The position numbers were made by a program, and so were the translations under genes. A stretch of 30,248 bases of DNA. It comes from Anaerolineaceae bacterium UBA2274 (GTDB lineage Bacteria > Chloroflexota > Anaerolineae > Anaerolineales > Anaerolineaceae). The notes under the pieces were generated by a model. That model did no database searches, had not been told where the DNA came from, and worked only from the letters and a program-made list of their open reading frames with translations. Location: positions 1 to 30,248 of the forward strand of contig DDWY01000048.1 of NCBI GenBank assembly GCA_002347705.1. The letters run 5' to 3'. Below are positions 15,288-23,927 of the stretch, one piece after another; the stretch's first letter is position 1, and each line of letters starts with the position of its first letter.

Positions 15288-17753
15288 CTAATTGTTCTCC
15301 GACTCGGGTTGCTGCTGTTCGATCGTCTCAAAGCTGAGGCCTTCTTTGCCTTCTTCGCGGAAGATATGAACCGAAGCGCCGCTCTGCAGACCGCCCTCAA
15401 GCAATTTGATCGCCAGGGGGCTTTCGACGAACTTCTGCAAGGCGCGTTTTAGAGGCCGCGCGCCCAGCAAGGGATCGAAGCCCTGGTCCGCCAGCCAGGA
15501 TTTAGCAGAAGGATCCACGACCAGTCCGAAGCCATATTCCTCGGTTCGTTCAACGATTTCTTTAAGCTGAAGTTCCACAATTTCAAGCACATCATCCTTG
15601 CTCAGCTGTGAGAAGGTGATGATCTCATCGATCCGGTTGAGGAATTCAGGGCGAAAAGCGTCCTTGAGGGCCTTCTCAATCTTTTCGTGTGAGGCTTTGA
15701 CGTCATCACTTTCATCTTTGGCAAGGAAGCCAAGCGCGCCGCTGCTTTTGACAAATTCGGTGCCGAGGTTGCTGGTCATGATCAGAACGGTGTTCTTGAA
15801 GTCCACCACCCTGCCCTGACCATCCGTCAATCGGCCATCATCTAGGATCTGCAAAAGTGAGTTCCACACTTCAGGATGCGCTTTTTCAATTTCATCGAAA
15901 AGCACCACGCGATAGGGGCGGCGCCGCACTGCTTCCGTGAGCTGCCCGCCCTCCTCATAGCCGACGTAACCAGGAGGCGCGCCAAACAGCCGCGAAACGG
16001 TATGCTGCTCGCGGTATTCACTCATGTCCACTCTTACCAGGGCATCCTCGTCATCAAAGAGGAACTCCGCCAGCGCTTTTGCCAGCTCAGTCTTACCCAC
16101 ACCGGAAGGACCGATGAAGATAAACGATCCAATAGGACGATTGGGGTCTTTCAGTCCGGAGCGACCGCGCCGGATGGCATCGGATATTGCCTTGATGGCT
16201 TCATCCTGACCGACAATGCGGTCGTGCAGCCGGGCTTCCATTTCAAGCAGTTTTTGTGATTCTGACTCGAGCAGTTGGGTTACTGGGATACCAGTCCACT
16301 GGTGAATGACGGAAGCGATATCATCTGCGTCCACAATGTCATCCAGTTTATGCTCTGCTTCCCAGAGGCTGCGTTTTTCCTTGAATTCTTCTTCAAGGCG
16401 CAGGCGTTCGGCCTTCAATTTGACCGCGCGTTCATAGTCGCGCTCCACTCCAGCCTGCTCTTCTTCAGCCGTCAGCCGGTCAATTTCCTTTTTCTCCTGC
16501 TTGAGATCATCTGGCATCGAATACAAGGCTACGCGCAGTTTTGCTGCCGCCTCGTCCATTAGATCGATTGCCTTGTCTGGCAGACGGCGGTCGGTCATGT
16601 AGCGCGCGGAAAGTTTCGCGGCAGCTTCCAGAGCCTGGTCTGAAAGCACCACGTTATGATGCGCCTCATAGCGGTCCCGCAGACTGCGCAGCATCTTGAC
16701 GGTGTCTTCAATGCTTGGTTCTTCCACGTAGATCGGAGCAAAGCGGCGTTCAAGTGCCGCGTCCTTCTCAATGTACTTGTGATATTCATCGCTGGTTGTC
16801 GCGCCGATACACTGCAAATCGCCGCGCGCCAATGCTGGTTTGAGCATATTCGAGGCATCCATGGCACCCTGTGCGGCACCTGCTCCCACAACCGTGTGAA
16901 GCTCATCGATGAACAGGATCACTTCACCGTCGGATTCCTGTATCTCTTCAATCGTATTCTTGAGGCGTTCCTCAAATTCCCCTCTGAAGCGTGTGCCAGC
17001 AACCATGGCGCCAAGGTCAAGCGCAACCACGATCTTGTCCGCCAAAATTTCGGGCACGTCATCGTTGGCAATTTTCTGCGCCAAACCTTCCACAATCGCG
17101 GTCTTTCCCACGCCGGCTCCACCGATCAAAACCGGGTTGTTTTTTGTGCGGCGTGAAAGCACCTGTATCACGCGCATGATTTCAGATTCACGACCAAAAA
17201 CAGGGTCCAGTTTGCCTTCTTTAGCAGCCTGGGTCAGGTTGCGGGAGTATTTTTCAAGGGTCTTGTAACGGGACTCAAACTTGCGCCCGGTGGATTTCTT
17301 GGCACCGCGCAATTCCAGCACGTTCTCATAGACATTTTGCCGGGTGAGATTGAACTCTTCCAGTAAACGAGCCAGCTGGGTGTTCTTCTCGGAAAGCACA
17401 GCCAAAAAGAGATGCTCGGTTGAAATGTATTCATCCCCGAGGCGGTTGGCTTCCGTCTTGGCGAGATCCACCACCATCTTCACCCGCGGGGTCAAAAAGA
17501 CCTGCCCGGATGGACCACCAAAAATGTTGGCTTTTGGCGTGGTTCGCAGGATCACATCCAACCTGTCGGCAATAACTCCAGGTTCGGCATTAGCCATCTC
17601 AATTAATTGGGAAACGGTCCCTTCAGGCTGTTCGATCAGAGCAAGCAGAATGTGCTCTGAATCTATCTGATTGTGACCGTATCGTTGAATAATCTCAGCA
17701 GCACGGGCTGCCACATCCTGAGCCCTCTCAGAAAACTTATCAAATCGCATCAT
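15288..17753 (-). CDS. clpC: ClpC-type AAA+ unfoldase of the ClpCP protease
   Basis: The 821-residue Hsp100 protein has a double Clp-N domain (about 1-145). D1 carries Walker A GGAGVGKT (211-218) and Walker B FIDE (281-284). A short coiled mid-domain with a UVR-like segment (EEEQAGVERDYERAVKLKAE) follows, then D2 with GPSGVGKTELAK and VVLFDEIEKAH. The short mid-domain, rather than the long ClpB-type coil, and an LGF tripeptide after TSNLG in D2 (position of the ClpP-docking loop) favour ClpC. It unfolds substrates and feeds them to ClpP, which is not in this window. I start it at ATG 17753 (MMRFDKFSERAQ, matching the family) with GAGG upstream. A GTG at 17798 adds 15 unconserved residues that run through the upstream inverted repeat. 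Confidence 0.93.
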   Translation of the reverse strand: MMRFDKFSERAQDVAARAAEIIQRYGHNQIDSEHILLALIEQPEGTVSQLIEMANAEPGVIADRLDVILRTTPKANIFGGPSGQVFLTPRVKMVVDLAKTEANRLGDEYISTEHLFLAVLSEKNTQLARLLEEFNLTRQNVYENVLELRGAKKSTGRKFESRYKTLEKYSRNLTQAAKEGKLDPVFGRESEIMRVIQVLSRRTKNNPVLIGGAGVGKTAIVEGLAQKIANDDVPEILADKIVVALDLGAMVAGTRFRGEFEERLKNTIEEIQESDGEVILFIDELHTVVGAGAAQGAMDASNMLKPALARGDLQCIGATTSDEYHKYIEKDAALERRFAPIYVEEPSIEDTVKMLRSLRDRYEAHHNVVLSDQALEAAAKLSARYMTDRRLPDKAIDLMDEAAAKLRVALYSMPDDLKQEKKEIDRLTAEEEQAGVERDYERAVKLKAERLRLEEEFKEKRSLWEAEHKLDDIVDADDIASVIHQWTGIPVTQLLESESQKLLEMEARLHDRIVGQDEAIKAISDAIRRGRSGLKDPNRPIGSFIFIGPSGVGKTELAKALAEFLFDDEDALVRVDMSEYREQHTVSRLFGAPPGYVGYEEGGQLTEAVRRRPYRVVLFDEIEKAHPEVWNSLLQILDDGRLTDGQGRVVDFKNTVLIMTSNLGTEFVKSSGALGFLAKDESDDVKASHEKIEKALKDAFRPEFLNRIDEIITFSQLSKDDVLEIVELQLKEIVERTEEYGFGLVVDPSAKSWLADQGFDPLLGARPLKRALQKFVESPLAIKLLEGGLQSGASVHIFREEGKEGLSFETIEQQQPESENN

Positions 17754-17782
17754 AGTATGCTTTTCCTCGTTTTTTGTTTTCT

Positions 17783-17805
17783 TTGCAACAGAAAACACGT
17801 TGCAA
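17783..17805 (-). promoter_or_regulatory. Perfect 7-9-7 inverted repeat upstream of clpC, candidate operator
   Basis: TTGCAAC (17783-17789), nine bases, then GTTGCAA (17799-17805), perfectly symmetric, 30-52 bases before the clpC ATG. The geometry recalls CIRCE (9-9-9), but the arms differ, and they are not CtsR-type direct heptads. A transcription-factor site or a leader hairpin is inferred. Confidence 0.55.
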
Positions 17806-17864
17806 TTAATGTTCCAAGCCCTAAGTTTAGTGGATGGATATAAGAATCAGGTAAAAGTCCCTTA

Positions 17865-18884
17865 TCACAGCAGCAGCATTGCATCGCCAAATGAAAAGAA
17901 GCGGTAACCTTCGCCCTTTGCGACCTCGTAAGCGTTGAGCATGGTTTGCCTGTCTGTAAAAGCACTGACCAGCATCAGCAGTGTGGATTTTGGCAGGTGG
18001 AAATTCGTGATCATGGCATCCACCACCCGAAACCGATAACCCGGCAGGATGAAAAGGCTGGTATTTCCCTGCCATGCCTGCAGTGATCCGTTTTGGCTGC
18101 GCGCAGCCGCGCTTTCGAGCGTGCGCACCGTGGTTGTGCCAACCGCCACTACCCTGCCCCCATTTTGCTTGGCCTGGTTAATCATTTGGGCAGTTTCCGC
18201 GCTGATCGCGCACCATTCTTTGTGGATGTGATGCGTTTCCGGGTCTTCCTCTGTCACCGGCGCAAAAGTATCCAGCCCAACGTGCAGGTCAATTTTCGCC
18301 AGTCCCACACCCTGCTGCTTTAGTTTTTCGAGTAAAGCAGGTGTGAAGTGCAGCCCGGCGGTTGGAGCTGCCGCCGACCCGAGGGTCTTGTTGAACACCG
18401 TCTGGTAGCGCTCAGGGTCACCCTTATAGGCGTGGATATAAGGCGGCAGGGGCACGTGCCCCGCGCGGTCAAAAGCGCCCTCAATTGGCTCCACGAAACG
18501 CATCAAGCGCCGTGATTCCCCCAGATCTTCAAGCACCTCAGTGATTGGACCCTCAATAACCTGGATCTGCCGTCCGGGTTTCATACCGCTGCCCCCCACC
18601 AGGCACTCCCAAGTGAGGTCATCAAGCTTCTTCAGCAGCAAAAGCTCCACCCTGCCGCCTCCGGGCAACTTGGAGCCAAAAAACCTTGCGGGAAAAACGC
18701 GTGTCTCGTTTACCACCAGCAGGTCCTTCGGTCGCAAAAACTGACCAATCTCAAAAAAATGGTGATGGCTGATCTTGCCAGTGTTTCGCTCAAGCACCAA
18801 AAGGCGCGAGTGGTCTCGCGGCTCAATGGGAGTCTGGGCGATAAATTCTGCAGGCAGATCGTAGGCAAAATCTTCGGTTTTCAT
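17865..18884 (-). CDS. queA: S-adenosylmethionine:tRNA ribosyltransferase-isomerase
   Basis: QueA transfers and isomerises the ribosyl moiety of SAM onto 7-aminomethyl-7-deazaguanine at tRNA position 34, giving epoxyqueuosine. The 339-residue product begins MKTEDFAYDLPAEFIAQTPI and contains RDHSRLLVL, LLVVNETRVFPARF, the PLPPYIHAYKGDPERYQTVF segment, and AAPTAGLHFTPALLEKLK. It ends with the LPKSTLLMLVSAF and YRFFSFGDAMLLL blocks. All are family hallmarks. It starts 9 nt after the ruvB stop with no real SD, so translation is probably coupled to ruvB. ruvB-queA adjacency is common in bacteria. Confidence 0.96.
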   Translation of the reverse strand: MKTEDFAYDLPAEFIAQTPIEPRDHSRLLVLERNTGKISHHHFFEIGQFLRPKDLLVVNETRVFPARFFGSKLPGGGRVELLLLKKLDDLTWECLVGGSGMKPGRQIQVIEGPITEVLEDLGESRRLMRFVEPIEGAFDRAGHVPLPPYIHAYKGDPERYQTVFNKTLGSAAAPTAGLHFTPALLEKLKQQGVGLAKIDLHVGLDTFAPVTEEDPETHHIHKEWCAISAETAQMINQAKQNGGRVVAVGTTTVRTLESAAARSQNGSLQAWQGNTSLFILPGYRFRVVDAMITNFHLPKSTLLMLVSAFTDRQTMLNAYEVAKGEGYRFFSFGDAMLLL

Positions 18885-18893
18885 GGGAGAGAA

Positions 18894-19937
18894 TCAGGCA
18901 GCACCGTTAAAAAGGTCAGGCTGTGCGGTGGAAGGTACAAACGTTATCCCCAGGTGATCGTAAGCAGCTTTGGTCGCTACGCGTCCCTGGGCGGTGCGGT
19001 CGATGAAACCAAGCTGCAGCAGATAGGGCTCAACCACATCCATGATGGTGTCGGGTTCCTCACTGACAGAAGCAGAGATCGTGTTGAGACCAACCGGTCC
19101 GCCGTTATATTTCTCGATAATGGTCAGAAGAATGCGTCGGTCCATTTCATCCAGACCAATTCCATCTATGTTCATCATGGTCAAACCAGCTTGGGCAACC
19201 TGCGCGGTGATGTGACCGCTGGCTCTGACCTCAGCATAGTCGCGTACCCGGCGCAGCATGCGCAACGCAATGCGGGGCGTACCGCGTGCCCGGCGAGCGA
19301 TTTCGAGAATGCCATCTTCCTCGCAGGGAACGTTCAGCAAGCGGGCCCCACGCCGCACGATGTCAGACAGAGATTTGGAATCGTAGTAATCAAGGCGATA
19401 AACTGCCCCAAAACGCGACCTAAGGGGTGCGCTTAGCAGTGCCAGGCGGGTGGTTGCACCGACCACGGTGAAGCGCGGCAGCTTTAGGCGCACTGAACGT
19501 GCCGCTGGTCCCTTGCCTATGATGATATCCAGGGCGTAGTCTTCCATGGCAGGGTAAAGGATCTCCTCCACCATCCGCCCCAAACGGTGGACTTCGTCAA
19601 TGAACAAAACATCCCCAGCGCGCAAATTGGTCAGAATAGCTGCCAGATCTCCTGCCCTTTCAATGGCAGGACCAGAGGTGACTTTGATGTTCACCCCCAT
19701 TTCAGTCGCGAGAATGTGCGCCAGGGTGGTCTTGCCGAGCCCGGGAGGTCCGTGAAACAGAACGTGTTCAAGCGCTTCTTCGCGCTGTTTGGCTGCCTGG
19801 ATCTGAATGCGCAGGTTTTCCTTGACCAGGTCCTGCCCAATCAGTTCATCCAGGGCTGAGGGGCGCAAAGCCAAATCCACCGGATCTTCCGGGCGCTTTT
19901 GCGCAGCCAGCACACTTTCATCATTCTTGGTATTCAT
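18894..19937 (-). CDS. ruvB: Holliday junction branch-migration ATPase RuvB
   Basis: The 347-residue AAA+ motor drives RuvA-bound Holliday junctions during recombinational repair. Visible motifs are RPSALDELIGQ, Walker A GPPGLGKTTLA, Walker B VLFIDEVHRL, sensor I VVGATTR followed by LSAPLRSRFG (arginine-finger region), and the C-terminal winged helix with GGPVGLNTISASVSEEPDTI. The protein is complete. No SD precedes the ATG at 19937, while a perfect TATAAT ends only 7 bases upstream, so the mRNA is probably leaderless. queA follows in the same operon. Confidence 0.96.
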   Translation of the reverse strand: MNTKNDESVLAAQKRPEDPVDLALRPSALDELIGQDLVKENLRIQIQAAKQREEALEHVLFHGPPGLGKTTLAHILATEMGVNIKVTSGPAIERAGDLAAILTNLRAGDVLFIDEVHRLGRMVEEILYPAMEDYALDIIIGKGPAARSVRLKLPRFTVVGATTRLALLSAPLRSRFGAVYRLDYYDSKSLSDIVRRGARLLNVPCEEDGILEIARRARGTPRIALRMLRRVRDYAEVRASGHITAQVAQAGLTMMNIDGIGLDEMDRRILLTIIEKYNGGPVGLNTISASVSEEPDTIMDVVEPYLLQLGFIDRTAQGRVATKAAYDHLGITFVPSTAQPDLFNGAA

Positions 19938-19944
19938 CGCAAAA

Positions 19945-19950
19945 ATTATA
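19945..19950 (-). promoter_or_regulatory. -10 element of ruvB, predicting a leaderless mRNA
   Basis: On the minus strand the sequence is TATAAT-TTTTGCG-ATG. Transcription from this hexamer would start at or next to the A of the ruvB start codon. The -35 is poor. Confidence 0.55.
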
Positions 19951-19960
19951 CCCGACTTTA

Positions 19961-19988
19961 TTGCGCAGGCTCTGCCAGGCGTTATAAT
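19961..19988 (+). promoter_or_regulatory. Promoter of the glycosyltransferase gene
   Basis: TTGCGC, a 16-bp spacer, then TATAAT (19983-19988), about 32 nt before the ATG at 20020. It faces away from the ruvB -10 and lies next to it, so the two promoters are divergent within about 50 bases. Confidence 0.6.
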
Positions 19989-20019
19989 CAGGCAAGTGAT
20001 AAATGCGTTTGGAGCAAAT

Positions 20020-20976
20020 ATGAAACTCTCGATTGTCGTGCCGGTCTATAACGAAGAAAAAAACCTGCCTGAGCTGTTTGAACAGATAGAAGCGGCCATG
20101 CAGCCGCTGGAGATGGACTGGGATGTGACATTCGTGGATGACGGCAGCCACGACGCCAGCGTTGAAGTCATCCGCCAGCTGCACGAACAGGCACCCGAGC
20201 GGGTGAGGATGGTGGTATTCCGCCGCAACTACGGGCAAACCGCCGCCATCAGCGCCGGCATCAACCAGTCCGATGGAGACGTGGTAATCCTGATGGATGC
20301 CGACCTGCAAAACGACCCTGCAGACATCCCCTTGCTGCTGGAAGAACTGGACAAGGGCTTCGACGTTGTCAGCGGCTGGCGCAAAAACCGCCAGGACAAC
20401 CAGCTGACGCGCAACCTCCCCTCTCACATGGCAAACAGGCTGATCTCCTCCAGCACCGGCGTGCACTTGCACGACTATGGCTGCACGCTCAAGGCATACC
20501 GGCGCGAGATTCTGCAGTCCATCAACCTCTATGGCGAAATGCACCGCTTTATCCCGGTCTATGCCAAGGAAGCCGGCGGAAAGATCAGCGAAGTAGTAGT
20601 GCACCATCACCCGCGCAAGCACGGCAAAGCAAATTATGGGCTTGAACGTACCATCAAGGTCATCCTGGACCTGTTCACGGTGCAATTCCTGACGAAATTC
20701 TCGCAAAAGCCGATCTACCTCTTTGGAGGAGTAGGTTTGGGACTGATGGGAATCAGTTTCGCGCTCTTCCTTTGGCTCGCGATCCGGCGGATTGTTGCCG
20801 CGGTGTCGGTTTTGGGTTCGCCCTGGTTCCAGATCAGCGTCATGATGTTCATTCTGGGTTTTCTGGCAATGCTGCTGGGGCTGATCGCCGAGCTGGTCAT
20901 GCGCACATATTACGAATCGCAGGACAAAAAGACCTACGCCATCCGCGAGGTCGTTGATCCCGAGAAGAATATTTAA
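20020..20976 (+). CDS. Family 2 glycosyltransferase, polyprenyl-phosphate (DPM1/ArnC-like) type
   Basis: The 318-residue product has an N-terminal GT-A domain: MKLSIVVPVYNEEKNL, DDGS at 40-43 (nucleotide contact) and DADLQNDP at 93-100 (metal-binding DxD-like). A C-terminal pair of membrane helices lies at about 230-255 and 265-292. This layout fits enzymes that transfer a sugar from a nucleotide donor to polyprenyl phosphate at the inner membrane face; the sugar cannot be read. GGAG precedes the ATG at 20020. An in-frame ATG at 19807 would run back through ruvB on the other strand and is rejected. Its stop codon interlocks with that of the convergent polytopic membrane-protein gene. A role in envelope glycan assembly with those neighbours is plausible. 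Confidence 0.9.
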   Translation: MKLSIVVPVYNEEKNLPELFEQIEAAMQPLEMDWDVTFVDDGSHDASVEVIRQLHEQAPERVRMVVFRRNYGQTAAISAGINQSDGDVVILMDADLQNDPADIPLLLEELDKGFDVVSGWRKNRQDNQLTRNLPSHMANRLISSSTGVHLHDYGCTLKAYRREILQSINLYGEMHRFIPVYAKEAGGKISEVVVHHHPRKHGKANYGLERTIKVILDLFTVQFLTKFSQKPIYLFGGVGLGLMGISFALFLWLAIRRIVAAVSVLGSPWFQISVMMFILGFLAMLLGLIAELVMRTYYESQDKKTYAIREVVDPEKNI

Positions 20977-22916
20977 TTGCCGGGTTGCTGGGATTCCAAC
21001 AATTGCTGAATTAATGTAGTTTCACCCTGCGGTACAAGCAGGTTAATTTCTCCATTGCGCCAGGAAAGCACGCCTTCGTACTCCGCTAACATCGGCAGCA
21101 CCACCTGCTCCACCCAGGCATTGTTTTCATCCGCAAAGCCGCGATTGCTGCCCTGGATGTTGGTTGAAAGCGGATCACTAATGATTGCAGTAAAAGTATG
21201 ATCCTCCAACTGTTGTCGGAAGCGGCTCAGATATTCGATGTTGTTGCCCATCGCCATTTCCATCAGGAAAACTTTTTCGTAATCAGGCACAACCTGTAGC
21301 TCGAGCTCACCAAAAGTGAGCAACTGGCGCTCCGAGATGAAGAGCACATCGCCGCCATTTTCTTCGAGCACCGCAACAGCGCGTTTCAGATCGCTTAGCT
21401 CAGTCCCCTGCGATTGAGCAGCGCTAAAAGACCAGGACCCTGAGCGCATGAAAGCAAAGAAAGCCGGGATGATCACCGCCATCGCCAGCCAGAATCGCCA
21501 GGATTGGCTTTCTGCGGCATATTCATTTGGCTGGGTTGAGCGCAAACTCATCGCCAGGATGCTGCCCACAATCAGAACCCAAAAGACCAGGAAACCATCC
21601 AGGTTGTGAAGGTCGCCCCCGCCGCCTATTTTCACACTGACCACCAATCCACCCGCGAAGAAGACCCCCAGGATCCCAGCCAATCCCAGCCACTGCAGCC
21701 AGTGCATGGAGGGCAGGCTTTTTTGGCGAAACCTTAGCCAGAATAATGCCGCCCCCGGCAGCATCACCAGCAGAATCGCCGGCACGATGCCAAGGAAGAA
21801 TGTGGCGTTAGGCCACAAGCGTCTCCAAAGCAGCGCGGAAGAAAAAGCTGAATCGAACAGAGCAGGGTCCTCGCCGGATATGACGATATAGCCCTGTTTG
21901 GTGAAGTAAGCGACCACAAAACCAGCAATCACCCAAACGATTGGCCAGATCAAGTATTTGAGCCATTTTTTGCCGTTGAAAGGTGTCTCAAGCAAGTTGA
22001 GCGCGACCGCCATCAAGCCAGGTACAGGCATCCAGTTGACCCGGCTGATGCCCGCCCAGGCAGAGGCAAGCAGCACGAAGAGTAGCGTTCGCAGGGGGCT
22101 ATCTTTTTTGTAACCCAGCAAAACCAGCACGACGCAGACCATCAGGTGGTAATAGACCGCGCCCTGGAAAAAGAAAAGGAAGAGCAAAGCGGTCAGCCAA
22201 GGTAGCGAAACTTTTGCTGAACCGTTGAAGCGTTTTGCCATCAACCAACTGCCCCAAAGGGTCATTCCGAGCCAAAGCGCCACCTGCCAGACGCGGTGGA
22301 AGAGGATGGAGCGAATGCCAACAAAAAATGGCAGCGCCTGCATCAGGTAGCGGCTTGGATGCAGCACGGGCAGAGGTAGCCTGGAACCGTAAATGCCCTC
22401 AGATGCGAAGAGCGACGCGTTGTAAAAACGGCTGCCTTCGGACCAACCCAACGCGAAAGGTCCGCTTTGGATCTCGGGTACAAAGGCTGCCACACGGTGC
22501 AGTACTGCAAACACCAGCAGGCATTTGGCGAAGGCAAGATAGGGTGAAGATTCCAATTTGCGGGAAAAAATCAACCCGAAAATGCCCGAAACTCCAATCG
22601 CAACGGCAAATCTGCCGCTGCCGTAGCTGAAAATGTGAAACCGGAGATTGAAGAAGAGCACCGTCAACAAAAGTGAAACCACCGCAAAAGCAATCCAACT
22701 GCCCACCTCATTCTTTGGAGATGGAATCTTTTCGACAAAATTCTTTTTGAGTTTCCAGGTCAGGAAAAACAAAATAGCACAAACCAGCGCCATGCCAGCC
22801 ATCCCCATGAACCAGATATTACGCACATAGCGGCTCTCCCACAAGAACCAAACGCAAGCCGCGCCCAGCAGTAATAACCAGTGGCGCAGAAATTTTTGGG
22901 TCTCGTCTTGGCTCAT
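20973..22916 (-). CDS. Uncharacterised polytopic membrane protein, possibly GT-C-like
   Basis: This 647-residue protein is mostly membrane, with about a dozen hydrophobic segments spread over residues 10-500. A soluble C-terminal domain of about 150 residues follows (AVAVLEENGGDVLFISERQL ... LLVPQGETTLIQQL). Many TM helices followed by a soluble extracytoplasmic domain resembles membrane glycosyltransferases of the GT-C type, but I see no confident catalytic motif. A loop between early helices contains LHPSRYLMQALPFFVGI. The ATG overlaps the stop of the flippase-like gene in ATGA (22913-22916), so they are co-translated. The 3' end overlaps the convergent glycosyltransferase by 4 bases. Function is unknown; envelope polysaccharide or lipid-linked sugar work is inferred from neighbours. 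Confidence 0.75.
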   Translation of the reverse strand: MSQDETQKFLRHWLLLLGAACVWFLWESRYVRNIWFMGMAGMALVCAILFFLTWKLKKNFVEKIPSPKNEVGSWIAFAVVSLLLTVLFFNLRFHIFSYGSGRFAVAIGVSGIFGLIFSRKLESSPYLAFAKCLLVFAVLHRVAAFVPEIQSGPFALGWSEGSRFYNASLFASEGIYGSRLPLPVLHPSRYLMQALPFFVGIRSILFHRVWQVALWLGMTLWGSWLMAKRFNGSAKVSLPWLTALLFLFFFQGAVYYHLMVCVVLVLLGYKKDSPLRTLLFVLLASAWAGISRVNWMPVPGLMAVALNLLETPFNGKKWLKYLIWPIVWVIAGFVVAYFTKQGYIVISGEDPALFDSAFSSALLWRRLWPNATFFLGIVPAILLVMLPGAALFWLRFRQKSLPSMHWLQWLGLAGILGVFFAGGLVVSVKIGGGGDLHNLDGFLVFWVLIVGSILAMSLRSTQPNEYAAESQSWRFWLAMAVIIPAFFAFMRSGSWSFSAAQSQGTELSDLKRAVAVLEENGGDVLFISERQLLTFGELELQVVPDYEKVFLMEMAMGNNIEYLSRFRQQLEDHTFTAIISDPLSTNIQGSNRGFADENNAWVEQVVLPMLAEYEGVLSWRNGEINLLVPQGETTLIQQLLESQQPGN

Positions 22917-23848
22917 AACGTTTCCTCAGGGAGGGACTCTTCCAACTCGGCTGGGGACTTGCCAGCCAGTACTTCGCCGATGAAAAAGGCTCCCGGCAGG
23001 CTGCCAAACAGCCAAACCAGGCGCAGGATCAGCGCCAGCGCGATGCTCGTGGCAGGGGAAAGTCCGCCAAGCAGGGTGTAGAGATTGGTGATGGTGATTT
23101 CCTGCAATCCCAATCCGTTGATAGAGATGGGCAAAAGGCTGATGAAGTAGGTTAGGCTCCAGATGCCGGCGATCTGCCAGAAACTGAGCGTCTCCCCCAT
23201 GCCCTCGATCAGGACGCGGATGATCAGGTAAATAGCAGCCTGATGGATCAGCGTAAATCCGAGTGCCTTTAGCAGGATAAGAGGGTGTTTTGACCAGAAG
23301 CGCAGGTTTTGCAGCACCTTTCGAACGCCCTGATTGAGGCGGCTGATGAGCGGCAGCGCCATGCTTCCCGCCGGGGCAGAAAGATTGCGCGAATGCAGAT
23401 ATGCGCTCAGCCCAGGCAGGGAAAAAGGCAGCATCAACGCCATGCCCGTCATCCCGACCAGGCGGTCCACCACCAGCGAAGCCGCAGCCAGGCTGGCGCT
23501 CAGGCCAAGCCGGACAGCCCCCGCCAGGCGCAGAACGTCGCCCCCGATCGTGGTGGGCAGAACGTTCGAGGCAAAAAGACCCGCAAATGTGAGCTTGAGT
23601 GTGTCCACGATACTGAGTGTGGGGGTCTGATCCTTTAGCAGGGTGTACCATCGGCCAAAAGTCGCCAGGCGTGAAACGAATACCAGCACCAAAACCAGTA
23701 AAATACGCCAGGCAGTCAGTTGGCGGATGGTCTGCCAGGCTTCCCCCCAACCAACCCGGCTGAGGAGATAGATCAAGATCCCGATGGAGAGAAGTGTGCC
23801 CCCCCAACGGATGATCAGGTTCAGACGATGCTTGCTTAGCTTAGACAT
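22913..23848 (-). CDS. Flippase-like membrane protein of the LPG synthase TM / UPF0104 family
   Basis: The 311-residue protein has about eight hydrophobic segments and the family signature FASNVLPTTIGGDVLRL (about residues 94-110). DRLVGMTGMALMLPF and a late PISINGLGLQEI block are also typical of the lysylphosphatidylglycerol synthase transmembrane region. It lacks the soluble C-terminal aminoacyl-transferase domain of MprF, so it is the stand-alone form often found with glycosyltransferases and proposed to move lipid-linked intermediates. The ATG at 23848 is followed by a Lys/Arg-rich stretch. A minus-strand TATAAT lies at 23865-23870. The polytopic gene follows with an ATGA overlap. Confidence 0.85.
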   Translation of the reverse strand: MSKLSKHRLNLIIRWGGTLLSIGILIYLLSRVGWGEAWQTIRQLTAWRILLVLVLVFVSRLATFGRWYTLLKDQTPTLSIVDTLKLTFAGLFASNVLPTTIGGDVLRLAGAVRLGLSASLAAASLVVDRLVGMTGMALMLPFSLPGLSAYLHSRNLSAPAGSMALPLISRLNQGVRKVLQNLRFWSKHPLILLKALGFTLIHQAAIYLIIRVLIEGMGETLSFWQIAGIWSLTYFISLLPISINGLGLQEITITNLYTLLGGLSPATSIALALILRLVWLFGSLPGAFFIGEVLAGKSPAELEESLPEETL

Positions 23849-23864
23849 AGGAAACCTGCTCGCA

Positions 23865-23900
23865 ATTATACAACAGGCAGCCCATACGATTTGTTACAAT
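23865..23900. promoter_or_regulatory. Divergent promoter pair for the flippase-like and flavin-reductase genes
   Basis: A minus-strand TATAAT (complement of 23865-23870) faces the flippase-like gene. A plus-strand extended -10, TGTTACAAT (23892-23900), faces the flavin reductase gene. The two -10 elements are 24 bases apart. -35 elements are not convincing for either. Confidence 0.5.
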
Positions 23901-23927
23901 AAGGCATAAATACTTTCGGAGGAATTA

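Noticed and set aside
17754..17798. GTG start adding 15 residues to ClpC
   Set aside because: The extra residues are not family-like, and the segment covers the leader and palindrome.
19807..20019. Upstream extension of the glycosyltransferase
   Set aside because: It would run through ruvB on the opposite strand and through the promoter; ATG 20020 has an SD and the family N-terminus.
22926..23807. 293-codon minus-strand ORF overlapping the flippase-like gene in another frame
   Set aside because: It is a Gly/Pro/His-rich shift of the real frame; the other frame gives a coherent membrane protein with a family signature.
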